Assembly: GCA_947631665.1 (NCBI GenBank)
Contig: CANRMF010000004.1
Span: forward strand, 1 to 64,000
From: an uncultured Lachnospiraceae bacterium
GTDB lineage: Bacteria; Bacillota; Clostridia; Lachnospirales; Lachnospiraceae
Reading direction: 5' to 3'
DNA: 64,000 nucleotides
Shown here: in pieces, positions 10,347 to 20,938 of the stretch
How positions within the stretch are numbered: position 1 is the stretch's first letter
How the letters are laid out: every line of letters starts with the position of its first letter
The notes under the pieces: model-generated
Told to the model about the DNA's origin: nothing
Seen by the model: the letters and a program-made list of their open reading frames with translations, nothing else
Database searches by the model: none
Made by a program: the position numbers and the translations under genes

Positions 10347-11803
10347 TACAGTTTCACCTCGCTTCCTCTCACCACTGCGTCGATTACCGCGCCCGCTTTA
10401 TGCGCACATTCCATATACTCATTTTCCGGAATGCTGTCGGCGACAATGCCCGCGCCTGCCTGCACGCAGACGGTATCGTCTTTTTTGACTGCGGTGCGGA
10501 TTGCGATACAGACATCAAGATTTCCGGATAAATCAATATAACCGATTGCCCCGCCGTAAACGCCTCTCGGCTCTACCTCCAGTTCGTTGATAATCTCACA
10601 CGCGCGGAATTTCGGCGCGCCGGAAAGGGTTCCTGCCGGAAGCAGTGCGGAAACGGCGTCACATGCGTCGTACTGCTTTGCAAGCGTTCCGCAGACCGTC
10701 GACGCAATATGCATCACTTTGGAAAAACGGTGGATTTTCATGTAATCCTCAACCACAACGCTGCCGTACTCCGCAATTCTTCCAATATCGTTACGAGCCA
10801 AATCGACCAGCATATTGTGTTCGGCAAGTTCTTTCTCGTCCCGCATAAGATTTTCTTCCAGCGCAAGGTCTTCTTCATCAGTCTTTCCACGCGGTCTGGT
10901 TCCCGCCACCGGAAAGGTCGTCAGTTTTCCGTCAACCAGTTTTACCATAGTTTCCGGAGAGGCGCCCGCAATCTGAAGATTTTCCGCCTGAATAAAATAC
11001 ATATACGGCGACGGATTGGTCGTGCGGAGTACCCGATACGGATTGAGCAGCGAACCATGATATTTTGCTTCAAACTTTCTGGACACCACGCCCTGAAAAA
11101 TATCGCCCTCTCGAATATAATGTTTTGTCTTTTCTACCATTTCGCAATATTCTTCTTTGGTCATATTGCTGTGAAACTCTACCGCTTCATCAACGGCGTT
11201 CTTCGGCAGCGGCGTCTGGTCATAAATGAGCGCCGTCATTTTTTCGATTTCCAACAGCGCCGCATTGTATCCCTGAAGTCCGTCTTTTGCTTTCATATTG
11301 GCAATCAGAATAATTTTCTGGCGGAAATGGTCAAACGCAATCACTTTGTCAAAAAGCATCAAATGATAATCATCGACGTCGCTGCTTTCCAGCTTCAGCT
11401 TCGGTTCTGCATAACCGATCATGTTGTATCCGAAGTAACCGACAAAGCCTCCGGTAAATGTCGGAAGACCGTCTATTTTCGGAGATTTATATTTCTCAAG
11501 CAGATTTCTGAGAGCGTCCATCGGATTTCTTTTTTCCGTCGTCTCAATTTCTCCGCTTTTCTGCATTACCTTTCCGTCCTTGCAGGTAATATGAAGCACC
11601 GGCTCGTATCCCAGAAAAGAATACCGCGCCCATTTTTCTCCTCCCTCCACACTTTCCAGCAGGAAAAAGTTTTTGTCAAATGCTTCGAGCTTTCTTAAAA
11701 GGGTAATCGGCGTAATGACGTCGGCGTAAATTTCCTTTGCAATCGGAATCAGGCTGTAATCCGAAAGATACTGCTCAAGTTCTTCAAAGGGTTTCGTGTT
11801 CAT
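10346..11803 (-). CDS. trpE: Anthranilate synthase component I
   Basis: FTGGFVGYFGY, GRIAEYGSV, GTLSGAPKFRA, RTAVKKDDTVCVQAGAGIVADS. Confidence 0.97.
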   Translation of the reverse strand: MNTKPFEELEQYLSDYSLIPIAKEIYADVITPITLLRKLEAFDKNFFLLESVEGGEKWARYSFLGYEPVLHITCKDGKVMQKSGEIETTEKRNPMDALRNLLEKYKSPKIDGLPTFTGGFVGYFGYNMIGYAEPKLKLESSDVDDYHLMLFDKVIAFDHFRQKIILIANMKAKDGLQGYNAALLEIEKMTALIYDQTPLPKNAVDEAVEFHSNMTKEEYCEMVEKTKHYIREGDIFQGVVSRKFEAKYHGSLLNPYRVLRTTNPSPYMYFIQAENLQIAGASPETMVKLVDGKLTTFPVAGTRPRGKTDEEDLALEENLMRDEKELAEHNMLVDLARNDIGRIAEYGSVVVEDYMKIHRFSKVMHIASTVCGTLAKQYDACDAVSALLPAGTLSGAPKFRACEIINELEVEPRGVYGGAIGYIDLSGNLDVCIAIRTAVKKDDTVCVQAGAGIVADSIPENEYMECAHKAGAVIDAVVRGSEVKL

Positions 11804-11828
11804 CGTTTCTATCCTCCTGTTATATAAA

Positions 11829-12100
11829 AAAGAAAAAGCCCCTGTCCCCTGAAAATCAAGGGACAAGAGCTGTCATATACTCCTGCGGTGCCACCCAATT
11901 TAATGCATCACACATTCACTCATCGCATACCATCATATGCTTCCCTCTTTAACGGTAGGGCTCCGTCAGCGTCTACTCTCATCTGCATGATTTCAAGCTG
12001 CCCTCTCAGGGCCATTCACAACCGGCTATCTGTTATCTCTCACCAACCGATAACTCTCTGTATCGAATCGTCCGGAAGCTACTCCTCCTAATCAACGGTT
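11829..12100 (-). promoter_or_regulatory. T-box leader (tRNA-Trp) upstream of trpE, with terminator
   Basis: Minus strand: GGTTGGTGAGAG..., GAA-TGG-CCCTGAGAGGGCAGC (specifier TGG, complement of 12012-12014), GGGTGGCACCGCAGGAG T-box, then CTTGTCCCTTGATTTTCAGGGGACAGGGGCTTTTTC terminator. Confidence 0.93.
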
Positions 12101-12118
12101 TTTCTAAAACTAAATATT

Positions 12119-12147
12119 ATTTTATAATGGAAACACTATTCTGTCAA
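12119..12147 (-). promoter_or_regulatory. Sigma-A-type promoter for trp T-box/operon
   Basis: TTGACA (12142-12147) - 17 bp - TAAAAT (12119-12124) on minus strand. Confidence 0.7.
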
Positions 12148-12198
12148 ATCTTTTTTTATTCTTCCCGCTTTCTTTCGTATGTCAATCTTATAATTCAT

Positions 12199-13386
12199 TT
12201 ATTCTTTCTCAGTGTCATCAACAATATAGACAATAACGCCAATCTCTTTTCCAGCAATCTCATGAATATATTGGTACATTCCGGAAGGTCTTTCTCCAAA
12301 ACATTCCTTCACCGGTACTGTAATGGTAAAACTGCCACTTCCCGTTAAGGTATGAGTCTCACCCTGCATTTCTCCTTCATTCGGCCATGGGAGAATGTCA
12401 TGCACTGTATCCCCATACTGAACCAAACAGTATGGCCGGGTATTGTATTCATACGCTTTTTCACTCTCTGTCACAACCGTATAGGTAATTTCCAGATTAT
12501 CCGTATTTTTTATTTTAGGATTTTTCACCTTTGCGGTAATATAATATTCTGGATATGTGACATCAAATTCCACTGAGATATCTTTTCCTTCATATGGATT
12601 TACTCCCTTATAACTCCAATGGCTTTCAAACCTTACCGTATATCTGTAATGGCCCGGTCTGTAATCTTTATATGTTTTTGAGAAATCATATCTGTTATAA
12701 GTAATCGGAGTGTTCCAAGATAATGTCTCTAATCCAAAATCCACCAAGCCGCCTCTTTCTAGAATAAGATAATCTTCCCTATACTCTAACTGTTTCCATT
12801 GTCCTTCTTCATAAATTTCCAGCTTGTATTCGCCGACGTCTCTCATCAATACCACATCTGTCGGCCCGTCAAAGTAATATTTCAACTGCAGTGTATCGTC
12901 CGTTGTCAGGCCATCATTTAACACCTGTGCCACAAGATGAACCTCCGGCTCCTTTGTTTCCTGTATTTGGCCGGTTGCTCCGTCCGGCTTTGCTGTCGGG
13001 GTTTCCTGCGCAGGAGATTGCGGTTTTTGAACTTTTTTCTGCTGTACCGTCACCTTAATCTTATAAGTTTTTTTCCCATGCTTTGCCTGAACAACAGCCT
13101 TTCCGGCCTTTTTCCCCTGCAGTTTTATGATATTTTTGTACTTGCCGGATTTTTTGACCACCCTGATATTTTTCTTTCCGCTCAGAATTTTCCACTGTAC
13201 TTTTCGGGAAGCATTTTTCAGTTTAACGGTTTTCCTGCTTCCTACCGTCACCACGACCTTTTTCTTATCCAGCGCAACTCTCTTTGTTTTTGCCTGCACG
13301 CTAAAAGGAGCATTGATAAAAATACCGCTCAATATCAATGCGATCATCAGAACATAAACTGACATTTTCTTAATCATAGATATCAC
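12199..13386 (-). CDS. Secreted protein with N-terminal Ig-like domain and C-terminal beta-sandwich domains
   Basis: Signal peptide MISMIKKMSVYVLMIALILSGIFINAPFSVQA; Lys-rich KKVVVTVGSRKTVKLKNASRKVQWKILSGKKNIRVV. Confidence 0.65.
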   Translation of the reverse strand: MISMIKKMSVYVLMIALILSGIFINAPFSVQAKTKRVALDKKKVVVTVGSRKTVKLKNASRKVQWKILSGKKNIRVVKKSGKYKNIIKLQGKKAGKAVVQAKHGKKTYKIKVTVQQKKVQKPQSPAQETPTAKPDGATGQIQETKEPEVHLVAQVLNDGLTTDDTLQLKYYFDGPTDVVLMRDVGEYKLEIYEEGQWKQLEYREDYLILERGGLVDFGLETLSWNTPITYNRYDFSKTYKDYRPGHYRYTVRFESHWSYKGVNPYEGKDISVEFDVTYPEYYITAKVKNPKIKNTDNLEITYTVVTESEKAYEYNTRPYCLVQYGDTVHDILPWPNEGEMQGETHTLTGSGSFTITVPVKECFGERPSGMYQYIHEIAGKEIGVIVYIVDDTEKE

Positions 13387-15461
13387 CCCTTATTTTCAGC
13401 AACCTGCTTTGCCTGAACATCGCCCGGCGCCTGCTCATACTTGGATACAACGTATTCAAAGTCTCCGCTGCCGCCCGTAATGGAACGGAGCGATGTAGAG
13501 TATCCGTATAACTCAAGCATCGGCACTTCCGCCTCAATCATCTGCTTTCCGCCGTCTACGGAGGTCATGTTCATCACACGTCCTCGCCGCTTGTTTAAAT
13601 CTCCCATAATATCTCCGGAAAATCTGTCCGGAGCGGTAACGGTCAATGCGGCAATCGGCTCTAACAGAACAGGCCCCGCTTCCATAAAGCCTTTCTTAAA
13701 CGCCATAGACGCGGCGGTCTTGAATGCCATTTCCGAAGAATCCACAGGGTGGTATGAACCGTCAATCAACGTCGCCTTAACGCCGACAACCGGATAGCCT
13801 GCCAGCGGGCCTGCTTTCACACATTCCTGAAGTCCCTTCTCGACAGCCGGAAAATAATTTTTCGGCACTGCTCCGCCGACAATCTTTTCCTCAAAAACAT
13901 AGGCTTCTGAAAGGTCGCCGGACGGCTCAAATTCCATGATAACATCTCCGTACTGTCCATGACCGCCGGACTGCTTTTTATATTTTCCCTGAACCTGTGC
14001 TTTCTTTCGGATTGTCTCGCGGAATGCAATTCTCGGCCTGCACAGTTCGATTTCCACTTTATATTTATCTTTGAGTTTTGAAGCTACAACCTCTAACTGC
14101 TGCTCGCCAATCCCATATAAAAGCGTCTGCTTGTTTTCATCATCAACAATAAATTTCAGCGTCAAATCTTCTATGGCAAGTTTTGTTAAAGCCTGCGCCA
14201 CCTTATCCTCGTCTCCCTTATTGACCGCCCGGTACGCCATATATGTATAAGGCTTTGACATCGTCGTCGGGTGATACTCAATCGGCCACGCGCGGGTGGC
14301 AAGCGTATCTCCGGTACGGGTACTGTCCATCTTTCCGATTGCGCCGATATCGCCGGAATGAAGCTCCGGCACTTCAATCACATTTTTTCCTCTCATGACA
14401 TAGAGCTTACTCAGTTTTTCCTCTACGTCTTTCGTTGCGTTATATACGGTATCTCCTGCTTTCAGAATTCCGGTACGGACTTTCACAAGAGAATATTTTC
14501 CAACAAACGGATCCATAATGGTCTTAAACACATAGGCTGAAACCGGCTTCGTGGAATCGAAATCTGCCACAACCTCCTCGCCGGTATCAATATTTGTCGC
14601 CTTTTTTAATACTTCTGCATTGTCTGCTGACGGGAAGTATTTTTCACAGGTCTGCAGAAAACTGTTGACGCCCTGACAGGTAATTCCGGAACCGATCTGC
14701 ACCGGAACAATATCGCAACTGATAACATTCTGCCTGAGCGCTTTGGAAATTTCCTCAGTGGTAAACTCCTCACCCATAAAATACTTATCCATCAATTCCT
14801 CGTCAGATTCCGCAACTGCTTCCATCAGATGCTCCCTGCAAGGCTCTAAATCCGGCATAACTGCTTCCGGAATCTCTCTCTCTGTATAATTTCCCAAATC
14901 ATCAACAAACTGCCGTCCACCCATTTTTACGACATTGACATATCCTGTCAGTTTTTCATTTTCAATAATCGGCAGATGGAATGGCGCAACCTTCTTTCCG
15001 AAATTTTCTTTGAGCTGCTCTACGGTCTGCATATAATTTGCATTCGGATCGTCCATATTGGTAATGAAGAAAATTCTTGGAATCTGTCTGCGCTCACAGA
15101 TTTCCCACGCCTTAATCGTTCCGACCTCGACGCCGGCTTTTCCATTGACTACAATAACCGCCGCATCTGCCACGCTCATGGCGTCCTCCATCTGTCCGAC
15201 AAAATCAAAATATCCCGGCGCGTCTAAAATATTGATTTTTAATCCGTTCCATTCTACCGGAATGACTGACGCACTGATGGAAAATTTACGGTTGATTTCC
15301 TCCCTGTCATAATCGCTGATTGTATTTCCGTCCGCGATTTTTCCCATACGGTTAATCGTTTTTGTGGCAAAGGCAACTGCTTCGGCTAAAGTAGTCTTGC
15401 CCGCCCCTCCATGACCTAAAAATACAACATTTCTGATACTCTCTGTTTTATAAACATTCAT
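13383..15461 (-). CDS. Elongation factor G-like GTPase (EF-G paralogue)
   Basis: P-loop GHGGAGKT; G3 DAPGYFDF; EF-G C-terminal domains; 692 aa; non-canonical G3/G4. Confidence 0.9.
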   Translation of the reverse strand: MNVYKTESIRNVVFLGHGGAGKTTLAEAVAFATKTINRMGKIADGNTISDYDREEINRKFSISASVIPVEWNGLKINILDAPGYFDFVGQMEDAMSVADAAVIVVNGKAGVEVGTIKAWEICERRQIPRIFFITNMDDPNANYMQTVEQLKENFGKKVAPFHLPIIENEKLTGYVNVVKMGGRQFVDDLGNYTEREIPEAVMPDLEPCREHLMEAVAESDEELMDKYFMGEEFTTEEISKALRQNVISCDIVPVQIGSGITCQGVNSFLQTCEKYFPSADNAEVLKKATNIDTGEEVVADFDSTKPVSAYVFKTIMDPFVGKYSLVKVRTGILKAGDTVYNATKDVEEKLSKLYVMRGKNVIEVPELHSGDIGAIGKMDSTRTGDTLATRAWPIEYHPTTMSKPYTYMAYRAVNKGDEDKVAQALTKLAIEDLTLKFIVDDENKQTLLYGIGEQQLEVVASKLKDKYKVEIELCRPRIAFRETIRKKAQVQGKYKKQSGGHGQYGDVIMEFEPSGDLSEAYVFEEKIVGGAVPKNYFPAVEKGLQECVKAGPLAGYPVVGVKATLIDGSYHPVDSSEMAFKTAASMAFKKGFMEAGPVLLEPIAALTVTAPDRFSGDIMGDLNKRRGRVMNMTSVDGGKQMIEAEVPMLELYGYSTSLRSITGGSGDFEYVVSKYEQAPGDVQAKQVAENKG

Positions 15462-15646
15462 ATCTGTTACCTCCTGTTTTATTTATTTTTTGAGCGTTCC
15501 GCTCTCACGTCCATTCATTTTATGTATATTTTACCTTATATATCAGTTCATTACAATAATGGTTAAAACTTTAACAATTTTATCTTTTCTTCGACGAAAA
15601 AAAGCATTATAATATATTTAACATACGAAAAAAAGGAGTTTTATCA

Positions 15647-16738
15647 ATGCGTTCAGTCAATAAATTATATTACATTTCTGCGGCTTTCATTATCAGTTGC
15701 GGAGCAGTTCTTTTATTTTTAATTCCGCTTTTAAAAGTACATGGAAATACGACCTCATCTTCCGCTGCGGCAGCGCAGACGGAAACCACGGCAAAACCGT
15801 CCGCCACCACTGCGCCGGCGGCGACAAAAGCGCCAAAAGAAACTACCGCCCCGCCAAAGAAACCGGCAATGAAGAAGGTCAACAAAATTAAGTCAATCCG
15901 GCTGAGCGAAGAAAATATCCGCTTAAATCCAAAAGATCACCGCTATCTGAAGGCAAGGATTACTTATAAAAGCAGGAAACGCAAAACCAATGAAAAATTT
16001 GTCTGGAAAAGCCAAAATAAAAAGATTGCAACCGTATCCCAGAAAGGGGTTGTGACGGGCAGGAAAAAAGGCAGTACATACATTGTCGTCCAATCAAAAC
16101 TTACGGGCGTAACCGCAAAATGCAAAGTAACCGTAGGAAAAACAAAATATATTGCCATTACCTTTGACGACGGCCCCGGCATTTACACAAACAAACTGTT
16201 GGACGCATTGAAAAAATATGACAGTAAAGCGACATTTCTGCTGGTAGGCGCGAATGTCAATTCTTACAAAAAACAGGTACAGCGGGAATATGACCTGTTT
16301 ATGCAGATTGGAAACCATTCATGGAGCCATGCAAATCTCAAGGCAATTTCCAAAGAGCAGGTAAAAAGCCAGATTAACCGCGCAAAAGAAGCAATCCAGA
16401 ATGTCACCGGCGAAAAGCCTTCGATTTTCAGACCGCCTTATGGAAATTATAACAAAACGGTATCCTCCATCGTAGATGTCCCGATGATTTATTGGAGTGT
16501 CGATACGCTGGACTGGAAATACAGGAACACCAACTATGTCAGTTCGACTATTCTGAAATATTCCGGCGAAGGCGCAGTTGTTCTGCTGCATGATATCCAC
16601 AAAACCTCTGTGGACGGATTTATCAAAGCCCTGCCGAAGCTGGTCAAAAAACATTACGAACTGGTGACGGTCAGCGAATTGTTTAAAATTCATGGAACGA
16701 CAATGAAAAAAGGCGTCATGTATTTCAGCGCAAAATAA
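15647..16738 (+). CDS. Polysaccharide deacetylase with N-terminal BIG2-like domain
   Basis: TFDDGP, NHSWSHANL, FRPPYGNYN, SVDTLDW, VLLHDIH motifs; N-terminal TM helix. Confidence 0.92.
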   Translation: MRSVNKLYYISAAFIISCGAVLLFLIPLLKVHGNTTSSSAAAAQTETTAKPSATTAPAATKAPKETTAPPKKPAMKKVNKIKSIRLSEENIRLNPKDHRYLKARITYKSRKRKTNEKFVWKSQNKKIATVSQKGVVTGRKKGSTYIVVQSKLTGVTAKCKVTVGKTKYIAITFDDGPGIYTNKLLDALKKYDSKATFLLVGANVNSYKKQVQREYDLFMQIGNHSWSHANLKAISKEQVKSQINRAKEAIQNVTGEKPSIFRPPYGNYNKTVSSIVDVPMIYWSVDTLDWKYRNTNYVSSTILKYSGEGAVVLLHDIHKTSVDGFIKALPKLVKKHYELVTVSELFKIHGTTMKKGVMYFSAK

Positions 16739-16856
16739 TTCTTTGGCACCTGAAATGAACAGGCGAAAGATTTCCTATTGAAATAAATGAAATCCTGTTA
16801 TAAAATAGATAGGAAGTTATTTCGCTTTAAAGCGTTAAAGTTTAAACTATGAAAGT

Positions 16857-17966
16857 GTGATGATTATGAGATTTCTGACATTCGGTTTTGTCGGGATTGG
16901 TCTGATTGGCGGCTCAGTTGCCAAATCACTCCGCTCCGTTTATCCCGGCTGTAAAATCATTGTATACAATCGAAGCGCCGAACCCCGCGTTATGGCGCTC
17001 AACGACGGCACAGCCAACGTTGCCGTCAGCGAGGTTCATGAGGCCTTCGGGGAATGTGATTATATTTTTCTCTGCACTCCTGTCGAGAAAAATGTGGAAT
17101 ATCTGAAAAAATTGAAACCATTGGTTAAAGATGACTGTATTATTACCGATGTGGGAAGCGTCAAGGGAAATATCCATCAGGCGGTCGCAGAGTTAGAAAT
17201 GCAGTCCATGTTTATCGGCGGTCACCCGATGGCGGGTTCTGAAAAAACAAGTTATGAACATTCTTCCGATAAACTTCTCGAAAACGCTTATTATGCGCTG
17301 ACTCCTGAGGATTGCGTTCCGTCGGAACGCGTGGAGGAATTTACGCAGATTATCAAAGATATCGGGGCAATTCCAATCCGTCTCTCTTTTCAGGAGCACG
17401 ACAGGGTTGTCGCTGCCATCAGCCACCTCCCGCACCTGATTGCCTCCAGTCTGGTAAATCTGGTGAAAAAAAGCGATTCGCCTCAGGAATATATGAAAAT
17501 GATTGCCGCCGGCGGATTTAAAGATATTACCCGTATCGCTTCTTCTTCTCCTGAAATGTGGGAGCAGATCTGCATGACAAATACGGAAAATATTGCCGGA
17601 ATGCTGCAGTCTTATATCAACGATCTGACTGATGTAAAAAAAGCATTGGATCAGAAAAACGGTCATGCGATTTATCAGATGATTTCTGAGAGCCGCGACT
17701 ACCGCGACAATCTCGACGACCATTCCAACAGCATTATTCAGAAAAGCTACAATGTTTACTGCGATATTATTGACGAATCCGGCGCCATCGCTACGATTGC
17801 CACCATTCTTGCAACAAACGGCGTCAGCATCAAAAATATCGGTATTATCCACAACCGCGAATTTGAAGAAGGCGTATTGAAAATTTCATTCTACAATGAA
17901 GCCTCCGCCGATCAGGCAATCGAACAGTTGGAAAAACACCGATATAAAGTATTTAAGCGAAATTAG
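16857..17966 (+). CDS. tyrA: Prephenate dehydrogenase with C-terminal ACT domain (alternative start 16866)
   Basis: GFVGIGLIGGSVAKSLR Rossmann motif; TDVGSVKG; GGHPMAGSEKTSYEHS; ACT-like SGAIATIATILATNGVSIKNIGI. Confidence 0.93.
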   Translation: MMIMRFLTFGFVGIGLIGGSVAKSLRSVYPGCKIIVYNRSAEPRVMALNDGTANVAVSEVHEAFGECDYIFLCTPVEKNVEYLKKLKPLVKDDCIITDVGSVKGNIHQAVAELEMQSMFIGGHPMAGSEKTSYEHSSDKLLENAYYALTPEDCVPSERVEEFTQIIKDIGAIPIRLSFQEHDRVVAAISHLPHLIASSLVNLVKKSDSPQEYMKMIAAGGFKDITRIASSSPEMWEQICMTNTENIAGMLQSYINDLTDVKKALDQKNGHAIYQMISESRDYRDNLDDHSNSIIQKSYNVYCDIIDESGAIATIATILATNGVSIKNIGIIHNREFEEGVLKISFYNEASADQAIEQLEKHRYKVFKRN

Positions 17967-17973
17967 AGTTCCG

Positions 17974-19260
17974 TTATTTCTCCGTCAGCCGGTCTAACAC
18001 ATTAAAATATTCTTCAAATGTTTTTCTACAGCAGAGCGGATTTCGGATTACGACGCCCTCTACCGCCAGACCTGCCATTGCGAAGCTCATCGCTACCCTG
18101 TGGTCGTCATAAGTTTCAATGACTGCGCCATGAAGCGGTTCCGGAATAATTTCCACATCAGTGCGGTTTTCTTTTTCAACGATCCTTGTCCGGCAGCCCA
18201 GCCGTTCCAGTCCGTTTACCATCGCCTGTACGCGGTCTGACTCCTGTTTTCTGATATGTCCGATATTTTGAATGACCGTCTTTGATGTTGCAAATGCCGC
18301 GACCACCGCCATTGTGAGCGCCTGATCGGAAAAATCAGACATATCCACAGTAATGCCCTCAAAGGCTTTAAGGTTTCCGGCGTCCACTGTAACGCCCTGC
18401 TCTGTGTCGGCGATTTTGGCTCCCATCTGTTCCAGCACGTCAAGAAATTTCCGGTCGCCCTGCATCGAATTTTTATGCGTTCCGAAAACCAACGCTTTCG
18501 TCTTTAAAATCATTGCCATTGCATAAAAATAACAGGCGGCGGAAAAATCAGGTTCCACAAAATATTGCGGTATTCCAAAGTTCTGCGCCGCGATTTCGTA
18601 GGTATTGTTTTCCCTTTTCCATGAAATGCCAAACTGCTCCATCATGCGAAGCGTCATTTGAATATAAGAACCCTCTGTCCGCGAACCGGTCAGCGTGATT
18701 TTCATTCCATGAATCGGCGCTGCCATCAAAAGTCCGCTGGCATACTGGCTGCTGGTAGTCGTGTCAATCTCTGTTTCCAACTGCCGCATTCCTAAAGAAT
18801 GTATCCGGAACGGAAAATGGTCTGGTTCTTCCAGAAATTCAACCGCAACGCCCTGCGCCCTGATTTTATCAAGCAGCTCTTTCATCGGCCGCTTTTTCAT
18901 CTGCTCTGATGCGTTTAACACATATGTCCCGCCGGCAGCCGCAAGAAATACGGTAAGAAATCTCGCCGCAGTTCCGGCGCTTCTCACATTGATTTCAACA
19001 TTGGAATTTGGGATTTTTCCGTTTTCACCAAAGACTACCACCCGATGTTCCTTCTCGTCAATCTCCACCCGAAATCCCAGCGTTTTTAAGCAGTCCAAAA
19101 ATGCTCTGGAATCTTCGCTGAATAACACGCCCCGCAGTTCGCAGACCGTATCCGACATTGCCGCAAGCATGAGCGCTCTGTTTGTGATGCTTTTGGAACC
19201 CGGCACCAAAACCTGTATATTCTTTTTTTCCTTCAATAATCTGACAGCATACTGTTCCAT
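17974..19260 (-). CDS. aroA: 3-phosphoshikimate 1-carboxyvinyltransferase
   Basis: VPGSKSITNRALMLAA, RSAGTAARFLT, YDDHRVAMSFAMAGL; AGAGG upstream of MEQYAV. Confidence 0.96.
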   Translation of the reverse strand: MEQYAVRLLKEKKNIQVLVPGSKSITNRALMLAAMSDTVCELRGVLFSEDSRAFLDCLKTLGFRVEIDEKEHRVVVFGENGKIPNSNVEINVRSAGTAARFLTVFLAAAGGTYVLNASEQMKKRPMKELLDKIRAQGVAVEFLEEPDHFPFRIHSLGMRQLETEIDTTTSSQYASGLLMAAPIHGMKITLTGSRTEGSYIQMTLRMMEQFGISWKRENNTYEIAAQNFGIPQYFVEPDFSAACYFYAMAMILKTKALVFGTHKNSMQGDRKFLDVLEQMGAKIADTEQGVTVDAGNLKAFEGITVDMSDFSDQALTMAVVAAFATSKTVIQNIGHIRKQESDRVQAMVNGLERLGCRTRIVEKENRTDVEIIPEPLHGAVIETYDDHRVAMSFAMAGLAVEGVVIRNPLCCRKTFEEYFNVLDRLTEK

Positions 19261-19326
19261 TTGATTTCCTCTTATCATCAATCTTTCTTCCTGCACCGCG
19301 CTTTTAGAGGTACAGGCATCAAACCG

Positions 19327-20367
19327 TTACCGGATAAACATTGCGTCGCCAAAACTGAAAAACCGGTACTTTTCTTTTACCGCCTCCTCATACGCCGCCA
19401 GTATATGCTCCCTTCCGGCAAGCGCTGACACCAGCATCAGCAGGGTCGACTCCGGCAGATGAAAATTTGTAATCAGTCCGTCAACCGCTTTAAACGTATA
19501 TCCCGGATAAATAAAAATCTGCGTCCAGCCGCTTCCTGCATGGATTACGCCGTCAACGTCCGCCACCGTTTCCAATGTCCGCGTGCTGGTCGTTCCCACA
19601 GAAATCACTCTGCCACCGTTTCTCTTTGTTTCATTGATAATCGCCGCGTCCTTTTCATCGACCATGTAAAACTCCGAGTGCATATGATGTTCGAGAATAT
19701 TTTCCACCTTTACCGGCCGGAACGTTCCCAGCCCTACATGCAGCGTTACATGGGCAATCCGAATTCCTTTATTTTCAATTTCAGCAAGCAGTTCTTTCGT
19801 AAAATGCAGTCCCGCCGTCGGCGCCGCCGCAGAACCCTCATATTTGGCATACACCGTCTGATAACGGTTTTTATCCTTCAGTTTGTGGGTAATATACGGC
19901 GGAAGCGGCATTTCTCCAAGCCTGTCCAGAACCTCCTCAAAAATCCCCTCGTAGTGGAATTTTATCAGCCGGTTTCCTTCCTCGACAATTTCCAGAACCT
20001 CTCCGGTCAAAAGCCCGTCGCCAAAAGAAATCTTTGTACCCGCTTTACATTTTTTTCCCGGTTTTACAAGTGTTTCCCAAATATCATTTTCTTTTCTTTT
20101 CAAAAGTAACACTTCAATTTTTGCATCGGTTCCGACTTTGCTTCCAAAAAGTCTTGCCGGAATTACTTTGGTATCGTTGATTACCAGACAGTCCTCCGGC
20201 CTCAATTCGTCAATAATTTCCCGAAATACGCGGTGTTCTGTTTTTCCCGTTGTTTTATCCAGCACCATCAGCCTTGAACTGCTCCGGTCATCTAACGGAT
20301 CCTGCGCAATCAACTCCTGCGGCAGATTATAATCATAATCATGCAGGCTCATTTGCTTTTTCATCAT
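19327..20367 (-). CDS. queA: S-adenosylmethionine:tRNA ribosyltransferase-isomerase
   Basis: [55 protein letters not shown]. Confidence 0.96.
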   Translation of the reverse strand: MMKKQMSLHDYDYNLPQELIAQDPLDDRSSSRLMVLDKTTGKTEHRVFREIIDELRPEDCLVINDTKVIPARLFGSKVGTDAKIEVLLLKRKENDIWETLVKPGKKCKAGTKISFGDGLLTGEVLEIVEEGNRLIKFHYEGIFEEVLDRLGEMPLPPYITHKLKDKNRYQTVYAKYEGSAAAPTAGLHFTKELLAEIENKGIRIAHVTLHVGLGTFRPVKVENILEHHMHSEFYMVDEKDAAIINETKRNGGRVISVGTTSTRTLETVADVDGVIHAGSGWTQIFIYPGYTFKAVDGLITNFHLPESTLLMLVSALAGREHILAAYEEAVKEKYRFFSFGDAMFIR

Positions 20368-20475
20368 CAAATTCCTTTTCTCACTTTCATGGATTGAATA
20401 TTTCAATCAGTTTCTATCAGCTCGTTATTATATCACTTCATCATTCATTCAATCAAATATTTTCCATAAATAAGT

Positions 20476-20922
20476 TTACAGCGCTTCACTATCCAGTACG
20501 ATAGTAAATGGCCCGTCATTGGACAATTGCACCTTCATGTCGGCGCCAAAGATGCCTTTCTCTACTACCGGCACCGCTTCTTTGCATTTCTGAATAATAT
20601 ATTCGTACATTTCATTTGCCATGTCCGGCCCGCCGGCCTTTACAAAAGATGGACGGTTTCCTTTTTTGCAGTCCGCATAGAGCGTGAACTGGGAAATCAA
20701 CAGCAGTTGTCCGTCTACATCGGAAAGTCCCAGATTGGTCTTTCCGTTTCCATCATCGAAAATACGCATATTGCAAAGTTTCTTTACCATTTTATCTGCA
20801 ATCTCTTTTGTATCATCTTCTGCCACTCCAATCAACACAAGGAAGCCTTTTCCTATCTGTCCGACGATTTTTTCATCTACAGTTACAGAAGCCTCCGTAA
20901 CTCTTTGTATTACAAATTTCAT
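20476..20922 (-). CDS. dtd: D-aminoacyl-tRNA deacylase
   Basis: [33 protein letters not shown], [23 protein letters not shown]. Confidence 0.96.
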   Translation of the reverse strand: MKFVIQRVTEASVTVDEKIVGQIGKGFLVLIGVAEDDTKEIADKMVKKLCNMRIFDDGNGKTNLGLSDVDGQLLLISQFTLYADCKKGNRPSFVKAGGPDMANEMYEYIIQKCKEAVPVVEKGIFGADMKVQLSNDGPFTIVLDSEAL

Positions 20923-20938
20923 TGAAATTCCTTCTCCT

